This document shows, piece by piece, positions 1 to 13,177 of a DNA stretch of 64,000 nt. The stretch covers positions 4,950,913 to 5,014,912 of the forward strand of contig CM040450.1 in the NCBI GenBank assembly GCA_022749755.1. The letters run 5' to 3'. The stretch is from Azadirachta indica. Taxonomy: Eukaryota; Streptophyta; Magnoliopsida; Sapindales; Meliaceae. The notes beneath the pieces were generated by a model, which saw nothing but the letters and a program-made list of their open reading frames with translations, was not told the origin of the DNA and searched no databases. Position numbers and translations under genes: made by a program. Position 1 is the stretch's first letter, and each line of letters begins with the position of its first letter.

Positions 1-2650
1 TGTGGCCTGTTATACTTGTACCTTACAATTTTCTACCGTGGAAGTGTATGAAAGAGCCATTCTTGCTTATGTCATTACTCATTCCTAGATCGCATGCACC
101 AGGAAGAGATATTGATGTATACTTAGACCATTACTTGATTAATTGAAGGAGTTGTGGGATATTGGTGTGGATACTTATGATGTAGCGACAAAGACCAGAT
201 TTACTATGTATACAACATTACTATGGACAATTAATGATTTTCCTACATATGCCAGTTTATCTGAGTGAAATATGAAAGGTTACCTAGCATGTCCAGTGTG
301 TAATGATCAGATTTCTTCATAAATGTTGCGAGATAAAATATGTTATATGAGACATTGTCGGTTCTTGCCACATGAACATCTATTGCGTAAAAATACGAAG
401 ACTAATGACAAATGAGAATTGGGGTTTATGTCGAGATTATATTTTAGAGAAGAGATCTTAAAACAACTTGAGTACTTTAGAGAATTAAAGCATAGGGAAA
501 ATAATAATAATAAAGATGGAAAGAGAAAACGAACATCAATTGAGTTGAATTAGACCAAAAAAGCATATTTTTTGAGTTGTCGTACTAGGCAAAATTGAAA
601 TTGCGCATAATTTTAATGTGATGCATATAGAGAAAAATATATGCGAAAGTCTTATTAGGACATTGATGAACATTAATTGGAACACAAAGGATACTGTAAA
701 GGTAAGATTGGATTTGCAGGATATGAATGTCAAGAAGGAGTTACATTTACAACTATAATCCAATGGGCACTCAAAGTCTCATACTTGTTATACCTTGATT
801 GTAAATGAAAGGATGGAGCTTTGTTAGTGGTTGAAGTCAATAAAATTTCCTAATGGATATGCATCAAACATTGCCAAGTGTGTTAGTATGAAAGATGGTA
901 AGTTATCTGGTCTAAAAAGTCATGATTTTCATGTTTTACTAAAATAACTATTTTCAATTAGAATACGTCCATATTTAAGACAAGATGTACGATATGTAAT
1001 TATGGAGTTAAGTTACTTTTTCCAACACCTATATGCAAGACTATAGAGAAAAAAACTTTTGATGATTTGGAGAAGGGAATTGGTATTATTCTTTCCAAGT
1101 TTGAACCCAGATTTCCTCCAGCATTTTTTGAGATTATGGTACATTTAGTTGTATATCTACCATTAGAGGTAAAATACGGTGGCCTAGTTACTTTTCGATA
1201 GATGTATCCAATTGAAAGGTACTTTCTTATATTTCATTCCAATTCATTTACTTATATATACTCCAATGAATCAATTTCTTTTTATGTAATTTTATTTATC
1301 TACAAAATTAGTGTTATTGTTTAATAAGACATCAGGTAGATATAAAAAATATGTGAAGAATAAAGCACGTCCAAAGGGTTCAATCACCGAAGCATACATT
1401 GTTAATGAGTCATTGACCTTTTGTTCGATGTATCTCTTGGAGATCAAAACAAAATTTACATGGCCTGAGCGAAATGATAATGGTAGAGAAAGAGAAGGGG
1501 AAATACTCATGTTTTCACAAAATGCTCAGCCATTTGGATCCATGGGTTTGAAAGAGATGTCCAAGGAACAATTGATAAAGTTCATTAGTTTGTACTAAAT
1601 AATTGTTATGAGGTGGAACCATATTTAATGTAAGTCAATATCTTTTTTCAATATTCATACTATGTATTAGTTTCATGAAAACATGTTTTGTAAAGTGTCA
1701 AGCTTATGTTAAGGAGCATAAGGCAATCATGCAGAGAGATGGGATACCTAATTTGAATGAAAGTCAGAAACTACTTTTTCCAAAATGGTTTAGGTCACAT
1801 GTAAGTAATGTCATTTAGTATTAAGTACTTTTTGTTTGCTTTTACTTTTATGTTGATTATTTGTTTATTATATAGATGAAACAGAAGTATCGTGAAGGGT
1901 TATTGGAAGATAATTACCCATTATATGCATTAGCATGTGGGCCAAACATACGAGTGTATCATTATTTGGGTTGCAATGTTAATAGAGCACGATTTCATAT
2001 AGAGAAGAGGGATGAGAGACGTGTCATCCAAAATAATGAAGTAGTAGTTCCTAGTACTTATGATAATGACACTAGATTTTTATAGTGTACTAACAGATGT
2101 TATTGAGTTAGCTTATTCATCACAACATCGCATTGTTCTTTTCAAATGAAAATAGTTCAATGTTGATCCTAAAAAAAGAATCATACATCAAGATTTTCAT
2201 CTTATGAGCGTGAATGTAAATAGCACATATTACGATGAAGATTCTTTTATATTTGCAACTCAAGTAAGATTAGTAATGTATATTGTTGACCTGTGTCTTA
2301 GCGGGGATTAGAGAATAGTGAGAAAATGTCCCAAAGAGGTGTGTGGGATCATCAAGATAAAGATGAAGTTAATGAAAAGAATGTGGATAATAATGCGTAT
2401 AGACAAGAAAAAGACACATTCACTTGTACCTCAACAGATTACAGTGTTTCCTTAGCTCCAAAAGACATTCCTGATGAACAAATGTTTAGTAGAAGTGATG
2501 TTGACGCACATTTAATAAATGTAGAAGATGCACAAGTGCAAAGAAGTGAACCGTATGTGCAAAGCATTGAAGAAGTCTAGCATAGAGATGATGAAATTGT
2601 AGCAGAATGTGAAAACATTAAGGAGTTGGTTGACTCTGATTTGGAGTAGT
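1..2650 (+). pseudogene. TNP2-like CACTA transposase remnant (partial, C-terminal two thirds)
   Basis: Recognised by family landmarks in order on the + strand. Around 215–310 there is a TNP2 core stretch of the type TINDFPTYASLSE…GYLACPVC. Around 618–660 comes MHIEKNICESLI, the start of the DUF4218 region, which continues to about 1600 with MYPIERY, KKYVKNKARPKGSITEAYI and ESLTFCSMYL. The segment 1700–2085 (LFPKWFRSH, then an exon from 1876) and 2090–2300 (DVIELAYSSQHRIVLFK) match the DUF4216 region. An acidic C-terminal tail ends near 2650. Likely introns separate some blocks. In-frame stops (for example near 270, 750 and 950) break the reading frame. In intact elements the protein binds subterminal repeats and catalyses excision and insertion in the nucleus. 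Family assignment is confident; exact exon limits are not. Confidence 0.85.
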
Positions 2651-2823
2651 AAAGTATTTAACAAGTAATTTTGTACATAAGATGTTTGCATATTTATTTC
2701 TTTTTTGTAATGTACATGTTACTATCTTAATTCTTTGCTTTGTCATATTTTTTAATTTACATATTATTCAATATTGTTTACTTTTCTCCTACAATATGTA
2801 ATTGAAGTCAAATTTAGTTTACA

Positions 2824-5800
2824 GATGGCTCCAGGTCCATGACAAAGAACTTTGACATCATCAAGTCAAAATGCTCCAACAACTCAAGAACAAGTTGAAT
2901 CTCAAAAGTTAGATGTTAGAAGTAGCATAGGTCATTTTTTAATAAACACGTTGTCCTTTTTTTTAATTATCTTTATTACATGGTATATTTTATAATGTTA
3001 TAAGTTTTATTGTGAAAATTATGTTTTCATATATATTGAGAAGTATGTCCTTGACCTCTTTCATGAGTGATAATTAGGTTGTGCTTATACCTTATTGATA
3101 AATCCTTAGAACAAAATAACTAGTAAGTTGATATGGCATCAAAACTAGTATGAACTACTTTTGTTTGTATCTTGTTATTATATCAAGTAGGTAACTAATT
3201 TTTTTTTCCTGTTATGTATGTAATTGGGGTCATTATGTATTACATCTTTTATATTTAATAGGATTATGTGGCATGATTGAGTGCAGTTCTTGATTGGCTA
3301 CGTTACAATTTTCTCGTGGTCATATGCTGAATATTTGCACATTGTATTTTTGTTTTATGGCACTCTGAAAAGCTTTTTTTTCTTGATTTTATACCGTGAT
3401 GAAATGCATGATTATATTTCTACTAATATGAATATTTGCAACCTGTTCTATATCTTTGTTATTAATTTTATAACTTGTCTAAGATTTCGACAGAGATTTG
3501 CATGATGTAGGTGGCCTGGCTAGTTAAGGTTAAGGTTATACATAAATTGTTATTTGTTTTGATTAGTGCACTTGTTTATTTAATTATATATTAAATTTTA
3601 CTTCTAAGTTCTGAGATTTTTAGTTGAGGATTTTAGATAATGAGAAACAAGATGTTTAGACATTATTTTGGCAAACTGTTGATATAATGCTATTGATTGC
3701 TTGAACTGCAACTTAATATAACTTGGCATCATTTTTGCATACTCTTGAATTGATTATAGCACAACATTGATTTATACCAAAATTTCATGCTTTAAAAATA
3801 CCCATCTCGAAAAAAGAAAAAGAATATATATATATATACACACACATATTTTGGTATCCAATGCATTGATGATATGTACATATACTTAATTCATTTCTAA
3901 TAATACTTTATTTATTAAAGTAGTTATATTAAGAATGGTGATAATAATTATAATAATAATTATTATGATATTCTGTTCAACAACTCATTATGAATAAATA
4001 AGGCACATAATTTCCTTATTCTTTTAAATGTTTATTTATTTATTTCCAGTCCATGCATAAGGCATTTTCTTGGAGTTTATAAGCTGTACAATGATATTAG
4101 ATGTCCTTAATTTAGAAGATAATCATTAATTAAGGCAGAATAAAATGAATTAGTTGTGCATTAGTAAAGGCTTGCTTGGTGCAAGTTTTCAAATTATTTT
4201 CCACATATATAATTGTTATTTACAATGATTCTTTGCTCTAAATGATTCTTTTTCTTTTATTTCTACATTCAAGAGTAATAAAATAAGAGTTGAATTTTAG
4301 TAGTATTTCAAATATTATATATATATATAGTATGTTGCTAACATGTTTTTCTTTAATTTGTCCAGGTTCACCACCATAGGTGCGATCTAATCATGGACCT
4401 ACATGAGGTTTGAAAACAGTAGCAGTTGTGAAGTTGAAAGGCCAAATAGTTATCACTATCTTACCTAAAACATGAAAACAGGAGGGCTCATATTGTAGTC
4501 AATTTGCTAGTGATTGTGGCGTGATTGTAAGGACTGTAGCTCTACTCAAAGTACTATCCTAGTGTAAGATTCCGTGAGAAGAGAGGCTAGATTTATTCGA
4601 ACGTTTAGAGGTAATTAATATCTATTCTAATTTCATTACAGTTGATATTTGTTTTCAACATTTATATATCTGTAAACATTCATAAAATTAATGTTATTGT
4701 TTGTACAGAAATGGTTTATTCTGGACTTAACATAATCGCATGTTCTACGTTATTTGGACAAACTTATGGGAGATTGATACTGGGACTACCGATGCCAAGT
4801 GTTGAAGAAGACTTACAAAAAACATTCACCAATAGAAGCTCAAAGGCATCCTTCGAAAAATGTATCTAAAGAGGATTGGCATTATTTATATGACCTTTGG
4901 GAAAATAAGAAGTATGAGGTACGTTTTTTAATTGCAGCTTTATTAACCATAAATTATTAGTTTATGAAAATTAGTAAGATTTGTTGGAATTTTTGGTGAG
5001 TTGTGCATGATAAAGAAAGCTTTTATTTTGCTTAAGGTTATATTGCTAAATTATAATCGTTTCTATGGTGCATATATAACTTGTGGTCAATTGATAAACC
5101 AAATTAGATTGCTTTGTCTAATTTAAAATTAAAAAATAGTATTGATCTAGGAATCTACAAAAAAGAGAATTAATTATTTTAACGTATAAAATTTTCAAAA
5201 GAAAATGCAAAAAAAAAATGACTGGAAGATGTTTTATGTAATGGAACGGTGCCCTCACTGCTTCCTAATTCATTTGTCTCCTTTTTCCTCTTCCATTTCT
5301 TCAACATTAAGTCCTTAAGTACTAATTATTTAACTAATATTAATGTTAAATTAGTACACTTCCAAGTTGACTCACTTCTTTCCCTAATATTGCTATATTA
5401 TTATCATTATTATTTCCTTATATTGTTTTTGGTTTTAATATTGTGAGATTTTATATTTTTTTATTTTTACCAATTCTTATATATATATTATTTGATTATT
5501 TTTATTATTTTGTGTGAGGTGAAATTGAAATTGAAATTGAGATCATGTTTATCTTATCATTATCAAAAATTCTCCATTCAAAGAACTTGAATATATACAT
5601 GTTTTTGCCCAATATTCATTGGTTCACATTTCTAAGTCCTCATATAGATTCACGTGTCGGCACATCATGGAATGAACATTGTTTTCCTAGAATTTACTGG
5701 AAATTTTGTAGGAAAAAAGTTAAATTATGTTAAATATAAGCTTGACATTTTGAGTGCACATTTGTCATTTCTCTCTTTGACATGTTACACTTTTTGAGTT

Positions 5801-6928
5801 TTGTGTTAGATGATGTGGTTAAGGGGAGAGATAGCAGCTTGTTTGGTTATCGAGAGAAAGTAAGACGTGGAATTTGATTTTGTTCTGTAATCATGTACAG
5901 GAAGCAGGGAATGGTTGGACAGTAAGTGTTCGTTCACATACCATCAACTGTGAATCTGTGATTGGTTCTGATATTTTGCTTGGTTAATGAATTTTCTTTC
6001 AAAAAAAAAAAGAGAAAAACACGCAAAAGGGTTTAAAAATTATATTCTTTCTTTTATGTTTAATATGGTTGACTAGTCTCTTATATCATTTACATGCATT
6101 TTTATTTGCATTCAATTAACTATCCATTCTTGAATTTTACTTACTAAGACCTACTTGGCTTCAGGAAAGGTGCCAAAAAAATACTATAAATAGGAGTAAA
6201 CTTCCATTCAATCATCGAGCTGGATTGAAACTTTTTTACGCCCATCAGACATAAAGTTCTCAGGTTCTTATTATGATTTGAAATTTTTTGGTAATAAATT
6301 TGTATAGAGCTTAGTAAACTATTATACTAAATATGTGATTTTTTTAACTTTTTTTGTAATAGAGTGACAATTTCATTGAACATCAAAATTTTGCGAATCA
6401 TTTTTGTGCAACGCATTACAATGAAAAAAATGGGTGGATTAATTCAGAAGCAGAAAAGGCACATGTAAGTTCATTATTTGTTTATTTCATCTAAATTAAA
6501 TTCATTTTTAATTTGAAATTATTGTGTTTATAATTTAATATATTTTGAAATAGAAAAAAATGACGAAGATACAACAATTGTCGCTTGAAGAGGGATTTAA
6601 GCCAATTAGTGACGAGGAAATTGGTGGTTAGGTATTCAGTAATCAATCACGAGATTATAGGGGGTTTGCCAAACTGAAACGAGCGTGTGATATGGATCAA
6701 GGTTCTTCCTCCAACGATGGATATTTACGTGGTGAGTTAGAATCAACTTTACTTGAATTAGAAGGTACAAAATCTGAGTTACAGGATACAAGAATTGAGC
6801 TACAGGATACAAAATCTGAGTTACAAGATACAAGATCTTGCTTAGTAATTACTAAAAATATGTTACAGACTTATGCGAGTGAATTGAAGCATATTACATC
6901 TTTCCTATCAGAGCTAGCATCAGATTGA
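2824..6928 (+). pseudogene. Second CACTA ORF, Transposase_24/Ptta type, decayed and multi-exon
   Basis: A reading starting with MAPGP at 2824 begins a Ser/Thr/Gln-rich leader, followed by intron-like AT-rich DNA. Recognisable exons follow at about 4375–4620 (GLKTVAVVKLKGQIVI; SDCGVIVRTVALLKV; LFERLE), 4860–4920 (WHYLYDLWENKKYE), 6190–6245 (LPFNHRAGLKLF) and 6361–6928. In the last exon EKNGWINSEAEKAH and QLSLEEGFKPISDEEIGG match the conserved tail of plant Transposase_24 proteins, and it ends in a coiled-coil-like segment with repeated ELQDT heptad-like units (6770–6840). Stop codons interrupt several exons, for example after GPT near 4404, and a TAG directly follows EEIGG near 6630. The role in CACTA transposition is inferred from family position; its biochemical activity is not known to me. 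Confidence 0.75.
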
Positions 6929-7179
6929 TTTCCTCCTTCACATTCTTAGTTGTAATAATATTTTCTTTCATGGATCAATATTTGTGACGATATTTAAATT
7001 AATGTGTAATGAATTTCATTTAATCTTTATGTTTAATATTAATCCATTTAATTTTAATTATTATTGATTAATTAGATTAATATACATAAAATTTATATTA
7101 TTATGGTACCAAAAATTAAATATTAGAAATGAAATTTCGACCAACCGATTATTTTCATTACAAATTGAGTTTTAGTGAA

Positions 7180-7932
7180 GATAATATTTGTCGCCTAAAG
7201 TTATATTGGTTTGTTTTAGGGACGACAAGTAGTTGTCGCTGAAATCTTTTTACTCTTGAAACATGAAATGGCGACAACATTTTTGTTGTAGCCAAACTAT
7301 ATTTTAGCGACAACAGGACATTATTAGCGACAACAAGACGTTGTCGCCAAAAGACTTTTTAGCGACGACATCATGTTATCGCCAAAAGACCTTTTAGCGA
7401 CGACATAACATTGTCGCCAAAAGACTTTTTAGCGACAACATAATGTTGTCGCCTATAATATATTAACAACGACAGCACGTTGTCACTTAATAGAGATTTC
7501 GCAACAACTGATGTTATCGCGAAAAACTATTTTAATGGCAACATACCATTATCGCTAATATGTTATAGGCAACAACATTATGTTGTCGCTAAAAAGTGTT
7601 TTGGCAGCAGCATAGTTAGTCACTAGTACTTCTTTAGCGACGACAACATGTCGTCGCCAAAGGTTCATTTTAGCGACGACAGCCTCTTAGGCGACAAATG
7701 TATGGTGACGACATATTTTGTCGTTGAAATATTTTTTTTGCGACAACATTTATGTTGTCACTAATAGCTTTGGCGATGACATATACTTCTTGTTGCTAAA
7801 ACCTTTAGCAACCAGCAATTGGCGACAATAAGGGCGACGACATAAATGTCATTGCCAAAGCCTTTAGCAACGTTGTTTTTTACTTTTGGCGACGACTTGT
7901 TATTGTCGCTAAAAATGGTTTTTGTTGTAATG
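7180..7932. repeat. Subterminal hairpin-repeat field and 3' terminus of CACTA_1
   Basis: About 750 bp in which short motifs AGCGACGACA, GCGACAACA and their complements TGTCGTCGCT / TGTTGTCGCC recur in both orientations at roughly 45–50 bp spacing. Most units form an imperfect palindrome (TTTTAGCGACGACAT…ATGTTGTCGCCAAAA). In CACTA elements such subterminal repeats are transposase binding sites (TNPA-type in En/Spm). Here that function is inferred. The field is markedly GC-richer than the flanking DNA. Confidence 0.85.
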
Positions 7933-8718
7933 CTTCCATAACACAGGAGTGTTCGAACATCAAGAGCAGAACTTAAATGCTAATAAGTTCAAGAAGATTA
8001 CCTTAATTTACTAAGTTATAAAGACACTGTCAGATGAGTAATTTCAAAATTTAAACTGTATTCACTAAAATAATATTTTAAAAAGAAGTTGGTGCCATTG
8101 GAAAGTTGAAGAAGTAAGCTTTCTATAAAATTTTACGGTTTAACATTTGGAGTTATCTAGAGAAAGTTATGTTTCTTCACAACATGTTCATTTTCAAGTC
8201 AAAATCTAGATGCACAAATTTTAAAGATTTTTTTAGCTTAAACTCAATATGTTTTGTTTAATTTTTAGATGATAGAAGGATTTGGTGAGTTGTAATTCAA
8301 AGTGTTAGTTGTTTTGGTTTATTTTCAAAGAATTTTAAATATTTGTATTTATTTGTCAAAATTAGGTAATGATTGTTAGCTTAATCATTGAAATTTCTAG
8401 GGGTTGTTGGCTTAACATTTGACATTTCTTTCCTTGTAAGAGCTTATATAAAAGTTTCAAGTATGTAGTATCGAAAAAAAGTTGTTTTGAGTTGAAGTAA
8501 ATAAAATTTTGATATTCTATACGTTATATCTCTTGTGGAAAATTTTCATGGTGTAGTGAGTGTTCTTTTCAATTTTACAACCTTTGACAGCAACATAGGG
8601 TGGTATTTCTGTATCCCTTTTATTATGAAGTTTAGGAGGAAAGCTTATTTCAAGCCTTATTTAGAGAAAACCTAAATCCTTACACAAACCTCCATTTTCT
8701 AGTATCATTCCAATAAAG
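7933..8718 (+). repeat. LTR-like remnant of unknown Copia-type element upstream of Copia_1
   Basis: No gene seen. From about 8390 the DNA has the look of a retrotransposon LTR promoter and R/U5 region: a TATA-like TTATATAAA near 8453, AATAAAA near 8501, and then a Cys/Phe-free AT-rich leader reaching the primer-binding-like site at 8719. It does not resemble the 3' LTR of Copia_1 at 12712–13082, so it is not the matching 5' LTR. Assignment as LTR is an inference from composition and position. Confidence 0.35.
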
Positions 8719-8746
8719 TGATATCATAGTTAAGGTCTGAATGACC

Positions 8747-11700
8747 ATGGCAAGCAATGGAATGATTTTCTTCCAGTTCCAATGCTCACTAACAGCAATT
8801 ACAATCATTAGAGCATCAAGATGAAGGCTCTGTTAGGAGCTCAAAATACGTAGGAAGTTATAGACAAAGGATTTGACGTACCAAAAGATGAGACTACCCT
8901 TATTCAAGTTTAAAAAGATCTTTTGAAAGATTTAAAAAAAGGAGATAAGAAAGCTGTCTACCTCATCTACCAAGTATTGGATGAAGATGACTCTGAGAAA
9001 GTTTTAAATGCAACCACTGCCAAGGAAGCATAGGAGATGCTACAAACTTCAAACAAAGGTACCGAGAGAGTGAAGAAGGTATATTTTCAAGCTTTATGAG
9101 ATGAGTTTGAATCTTTATATATGAAATAATGTTAATAAATTTCTGAGTACTTTTCTAAAGTTTTAGTGGTTGCTAATCAATTAAAAAGAAATGGAGAAAA
9201 CTTAAGTAATGTTCGAATTATGAAGAAAATTTTTTGTTCTATAAATTTGAAATTTGAGCATATTGTTGCAACAATTAAAGAAACAAAAAATTTAAAGCCC
9301 ATGACCATTGAAGAACGTATGAGCTCATTACAAGCATATGAAGAAAGACAAAAGAGAAAACAAAAAGCCCTGAAATAAGTTCTCCAAACAAAGCTCAACT
9401 TTAAAGAAAAGCAAGAAAGTTTCAACAATGAGAAAAGCCAACATGGAAGAGAAATTAGTCAAGGACGAGGTCACGGACGTGGACGTGAACATTGACGTGG
9501 ACATGAATAAGGATGAAAAGACCTTTGAATTATAACAATAACAACAATGAAAGAGGAGAAGGCTTAACAAAAGGTCTTGGAAGAGGCAATCTGAACTTAA
9601 GGTACGACAAGTCTCAAGTTAAAAGTTATAATTATCAAAAGTTTAGTTATTATGCTTCCGAGTATAAAATTTCTAATAATAAAGTTGATGAGAAGGTTAA
9701 CTATATGGAAAATAAAAGTCAAGAAGAAAAAATATTATTGCTAGCATTCAAGTGTATTAACAGTGGTAGCACTAATACATGGTACCTTGATACCAGTGTT
9801 AGCTATCACATGTGTGGAAGTAAGGATATGTTCATAGAGTTTGATGAATCGATGAGTGGCAATGTCTTCTTTGAGGATGAGTCCAAAATACTCGTAAAAA
9901 GAAAATGTAACATCTTTATTTGCTTGACAGATGGAATATATCAATTTATTTCAAATGTTTATTATGTGCTTCATATGAAAAATAATATTTTAAGCTTGGT
10001 ACAACTCTTAGAAAAATTTTATGACATTCATATAAAAGATTATAGCCTTTTTATAAGAGATAATAAAAGTAATTTAATTGCAAAGATGGCAATGTCAAAT
10101 AATAGAATGTTCTTGTTAAATGTTCAAAACGATATAACAAAATGTCTTAAATCTTGCCATAGTGATACATCATGGCTATGACATCTTCGATTTATGCATA
10201 TCAGCTTTGGAGGACTAGAGCTGCTATCCAAGACGAAAATGGTGAGAGGACTACCTTACATTAATTATCTTGACCAAATGTGTGAAAGATTTTTACTTGG
10301 GAAGCACTTTAGAATGAGCTTTCTAAAGGAGTCTACTTTTGAGCTAGGAAGCTACTCAAACTCATACACACCGATGTATATGATCCTATCTAGCCAAGCT
10401 CCTTAGGTAAGAGTAAGTACTTCCTTCTCTTCATTGTTGATTATTCAAGAAAAACATGGGTATATTTTTTAAAAGAAAAATTTAAAGTTTTTAGTACGTT
10501 CAAAAAGTTTAAAGCACTGGTGGAGAATAAAAGCGAATACAAAATCAAGGCCATGAGATCCGAACAAGGAAGAGAATTTACTTTAACAAAGCTTCGAGAG
10601 TTCTCTGAAGCAAATAGAATCCGTCATCTTCTAACTGTTCCAAGATCCCCTAACAAAAAGGCATTGCTGAGAGGAAAAATGGAACCATTCTTGATATGGC
10701 ACGAAGCATGCTCCAAAGCACGAAATTGCCAAAAAGATTTTGGACTAAAGTTGTAGCATGTACGGTGTATTTATCTAACCAATCTCCTACTCAAAGTGTG
10801 TGAGGAAAGATGATATAAGAAACTTGGAGTAGAAGAAGGCCTGACATCTCTCATCTAAAAGTTTTTAGAAGTATAGCTTATGTGCATGTACCAGACAAAA
10901 GAAGAACGAAGTTAGATGATAAAAGTGAGAGTTTTATCTTCATTATTTATGACTCAAATTCAAAAGGTTACAAGTTATACAACTCGAATAACAAAAAATT
11001 CATGGTTAGTCAAGATGTGATATTCGATGAAGAAGAAGAATGAGATTTTGGTCTTAATGTAGACAATTTCAATTTTCAGTTTGAAAAAAATGAAAAAACT
11101 ACAAAAAAAAGCAAGGAGAATGTCAATAAGAACCTGCAACACTATCCAATTCGCCAACAAGAGTTGATGATAGCAATTCACGACCAACCTTTTTAAACGA
11201 AAGAAATGAAGAACACACAAGGAGTCTTCAAGATCTCTACAAGGTAATCGTGAGGATGGATAACCTCACTCTTTTCTGCCTTTTTAATGACTGTGCACTT
11301 GTGAACTTCCAATAAATGGTGCAACAAGGAAAATGGAAAGCTACGATGGACAAAGAAATCAAGTCTATTGAGAAGAATGGCACATGGGAACTCACTACTT
11401 TTCCTAAAAGACATAAAGCCATCAATGTCAAATAGGTGTACAAGGTGAAGAAGAATGTAAATGGAGAAATTGAATGATATAAGGCAAGACTTGTTACAGA
11501 AAACTACAGTCAAAGAGCTAGAATTGACTATGATGAGGTGTTTGCATCTATGTTCGATTAGAAACTATTAGACTAATCATTTTCGTGGCAGCTCAAAATA
11601 AATAGAAGATACATCAAATGAATGTAAAGTCTTCTTTTTTTAAAGAATTACTCGAAGAAGAAGTCTACATCGAGCAACTTTTGGGCTACGAAGTAAAGGA

Positions 11701-12711
11701 ACATGAAGAAAAGTCTTTAAGTTGAAGAAAGCTCTCTAACCAAAATGTATGGAATACTCAAATAGACAAATACTTCCAAAACAAGGGTTTCATCAAGTGC
11801 CCTTACGAACATGCACTATATATTAAGATCAAATAAAAAAATGTTTTAATCATGTGCCTGTATGTGGATGATTAAAGTGAACTAAAAGGAAGATGGAATT
11901 TTCATCTCATAAGAAAGCTACACAAAGGTGATTCTTAAGAGATTGAAGATGGATGACTGTAAGCTGATAAGTACACCGGTTGAATATGGAGTAAAACTGT
12001 CAAAGCATGATGAAGGAGAAAGAGTAGATTCAACCCTTTTTAAAAGCTTGTTTAGAAGTTAACATTACCTAATTTGCACAAGGCTTGATATCCTCTATCT
12101 TGTTGGGCTAGTTAGTTGTTATATAGAGACACCAACAACTGCTTATTTCAAAGTTGCAAAAAGAATTCTTTGTTATCTCAAAGGTACAATTGATTTTGGT
12201 TTATTATATTCATTTTCTAATGATTACAAGTTTATTGGATTTAGCGATAGCAATTGAGGCAGAGATATGGATGATCGAAAAAAAAAACTAATGGATTTGT
12301 ATTTTTCATGAGTGATACTGCTTTTACTTGGATGTCAAAGAAGCAACCGATAGTCACTCTTTCAACTTGTGAAGCTAAGTATGTGGCCACAACATCATGT
12401 GTTTTCCATGCAATATGGCCAAAAAATTTCTTAAAGGAGTTGGGATGGTCACAAGAAATGTCAACTAAGATTTATGTTGACAACAAATCAACAATGGTAT
12501 TAGCAAAAAATTCAGTGTTCCATGATTGAAGCAAACACATTAACACTCGCTACCATTATATAAGGGAGTTTATTACTAGAAAAGATATATAAGTGGAGTA
12601 CGTGAAAACACCAAATCAAATTATTAATATGTTCACCAAAACTTTGAAAAATGAGATAGTTTGTTCATTGCAAAAACTGTTGGGAGTCACCAAATCAAGT
12701 TTAATGGGGAG
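8747..12711 (+). pseudogene. Copia_1 gag-pol pseudogene
   Basis: Gag begins with MASNGMIF at 8747 and runs through a UBN2-type region to about 9380, then a Gly/Arg-rich stretch near 9455–9510. The nucleic-acid-binding knuckle near 9630 reads SYNYQKFSYYASEYK, so all Cys ligands of the expected CX2CX4HX4C are lost. The protease region at 9780–9830 reads WYLDTSVSYHMCG; the catalytic Asp is present but the following Gly is not. GAG_pre-integrase (10150–10400) and integrase core (10430–10760) are broken by stops. Reverse transcriptase (about 11320–11870) ends its catalytic motif as LYVDD directly before a stop near 11872. RNase H occupies about 12230–12660 (VTLSTCEAKYVATTSC near 12350). Many frameshifts and stops make it non-coding now. 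Confidence 0.88.
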
Positions 12712-13082
12712 TGTTAGAAATTATACTAATTTAGCCGAAAATAAATTAGACTTGTAAGATTTTGGTGTAAAAATAGTGCAGCACAATTTTTAAAAATTTA
12801 TAAGAAAATATCTAGATATTTATTCCATAAATATCTAGATATTTCGTAATAAAAATTTAAATAAATATAGTAAATATTAAGATATTATTATGAATATTTT
12901 TAAAAATAATTTTGTAACCATTAAATTAAATTTGTGTTGGCATAATATTAACCGTTAATTAAGAAGATGTTATATTATAAATGAGGGTGAATTCTTCCAT
13001 TATTTATCAAAAGTCAAAAATTAAAAATTAATAAAATTATAAACTTCTCACTCTTTTCTTATCCATAATTATTTCTAATACA
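12712..13082 (+). repeat. 3' LTR of Copia_1
   Basis: Begins TGTTAGAAATTATACT directly after the purine tract and ends TTTCTAATACA, giving canonical TG…CA ends. It contains palindromic AATATCTAGATATT units at about 12808–12845, as do the Copia_2 LTRs and the lone LTR at 16764–17109. Confidence 0.85.
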
Positions 13083-13177
13083 TTTATTTTCTCCCATAAT
13101 ATAAGCTGTCTACCTTCCAAGAAAACCATGACTATCTTATTAGATAGATCTTTATTAAGATTTAAACTAATAATGAG
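13083..13177. other. Short spacer between Copia_1 and the CHX pseudogene promoter
   Basis: AT-rich, no gene or repeat recognised. Confidence 0.5.

Larger units (their letters stand above)
1..7932 (+). mobile_element. CACTA_1: CACTA (En/Spm-type) DNA transposon, 5' end outside the window
   Basis: Seen: a TNP2-like transposase remnant (1–2650), a downstream ORF of the plant Transposase_24 type (2824–6928) in the same orientation, and a dense field of AGCGACGACA / TGTCGTCGCT repeats (7180–7920) running into a terminus at about 7932. The terminus reads TTTTTGTTGTAATG, a slightly mutated form of the usual CACTA 3' end (TTTTTGTAGTG). This gene order (TNP2, then a second ORF, then subterminal repeats) is the known layout of plant CACTA elements. 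Both coding regions carry stops, so this copy is probably not autonomous. The left terminus and target duplication cannot be tested because they lie outside the window. Confidence 0.85.
8719..13082 (+). mobile_element. Copia_1: decayed Ty1/Copia retrotransposon with 3' LTR only
   Basis: A mutated primer-binding-site-like stretch (TGATATCATAG, compare TGGTATCAGAG) at about 8719 is followed by gag, protease, integrase, reverse transcriptase and RNase H remnants in Copia order. A polypurine tract (AATGGGGAG) ends at 12711 and a 371-bp LTR follows. It belongs to the same family as Copia_2: the gag start, integrase and LTR sequences are clearly similar. No matching 5' LTR exists upstream, so the element is 5'-truncated or was recombined with another LTR. 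Confidence 0.88.

Noticed and set aside
7180..7932. Regularly spaced repeats resembling a CRISPR array
   Set aside because: Units are palindromic, degenerate and in both orientations, in a plant transposon end, with no uniform spacers.
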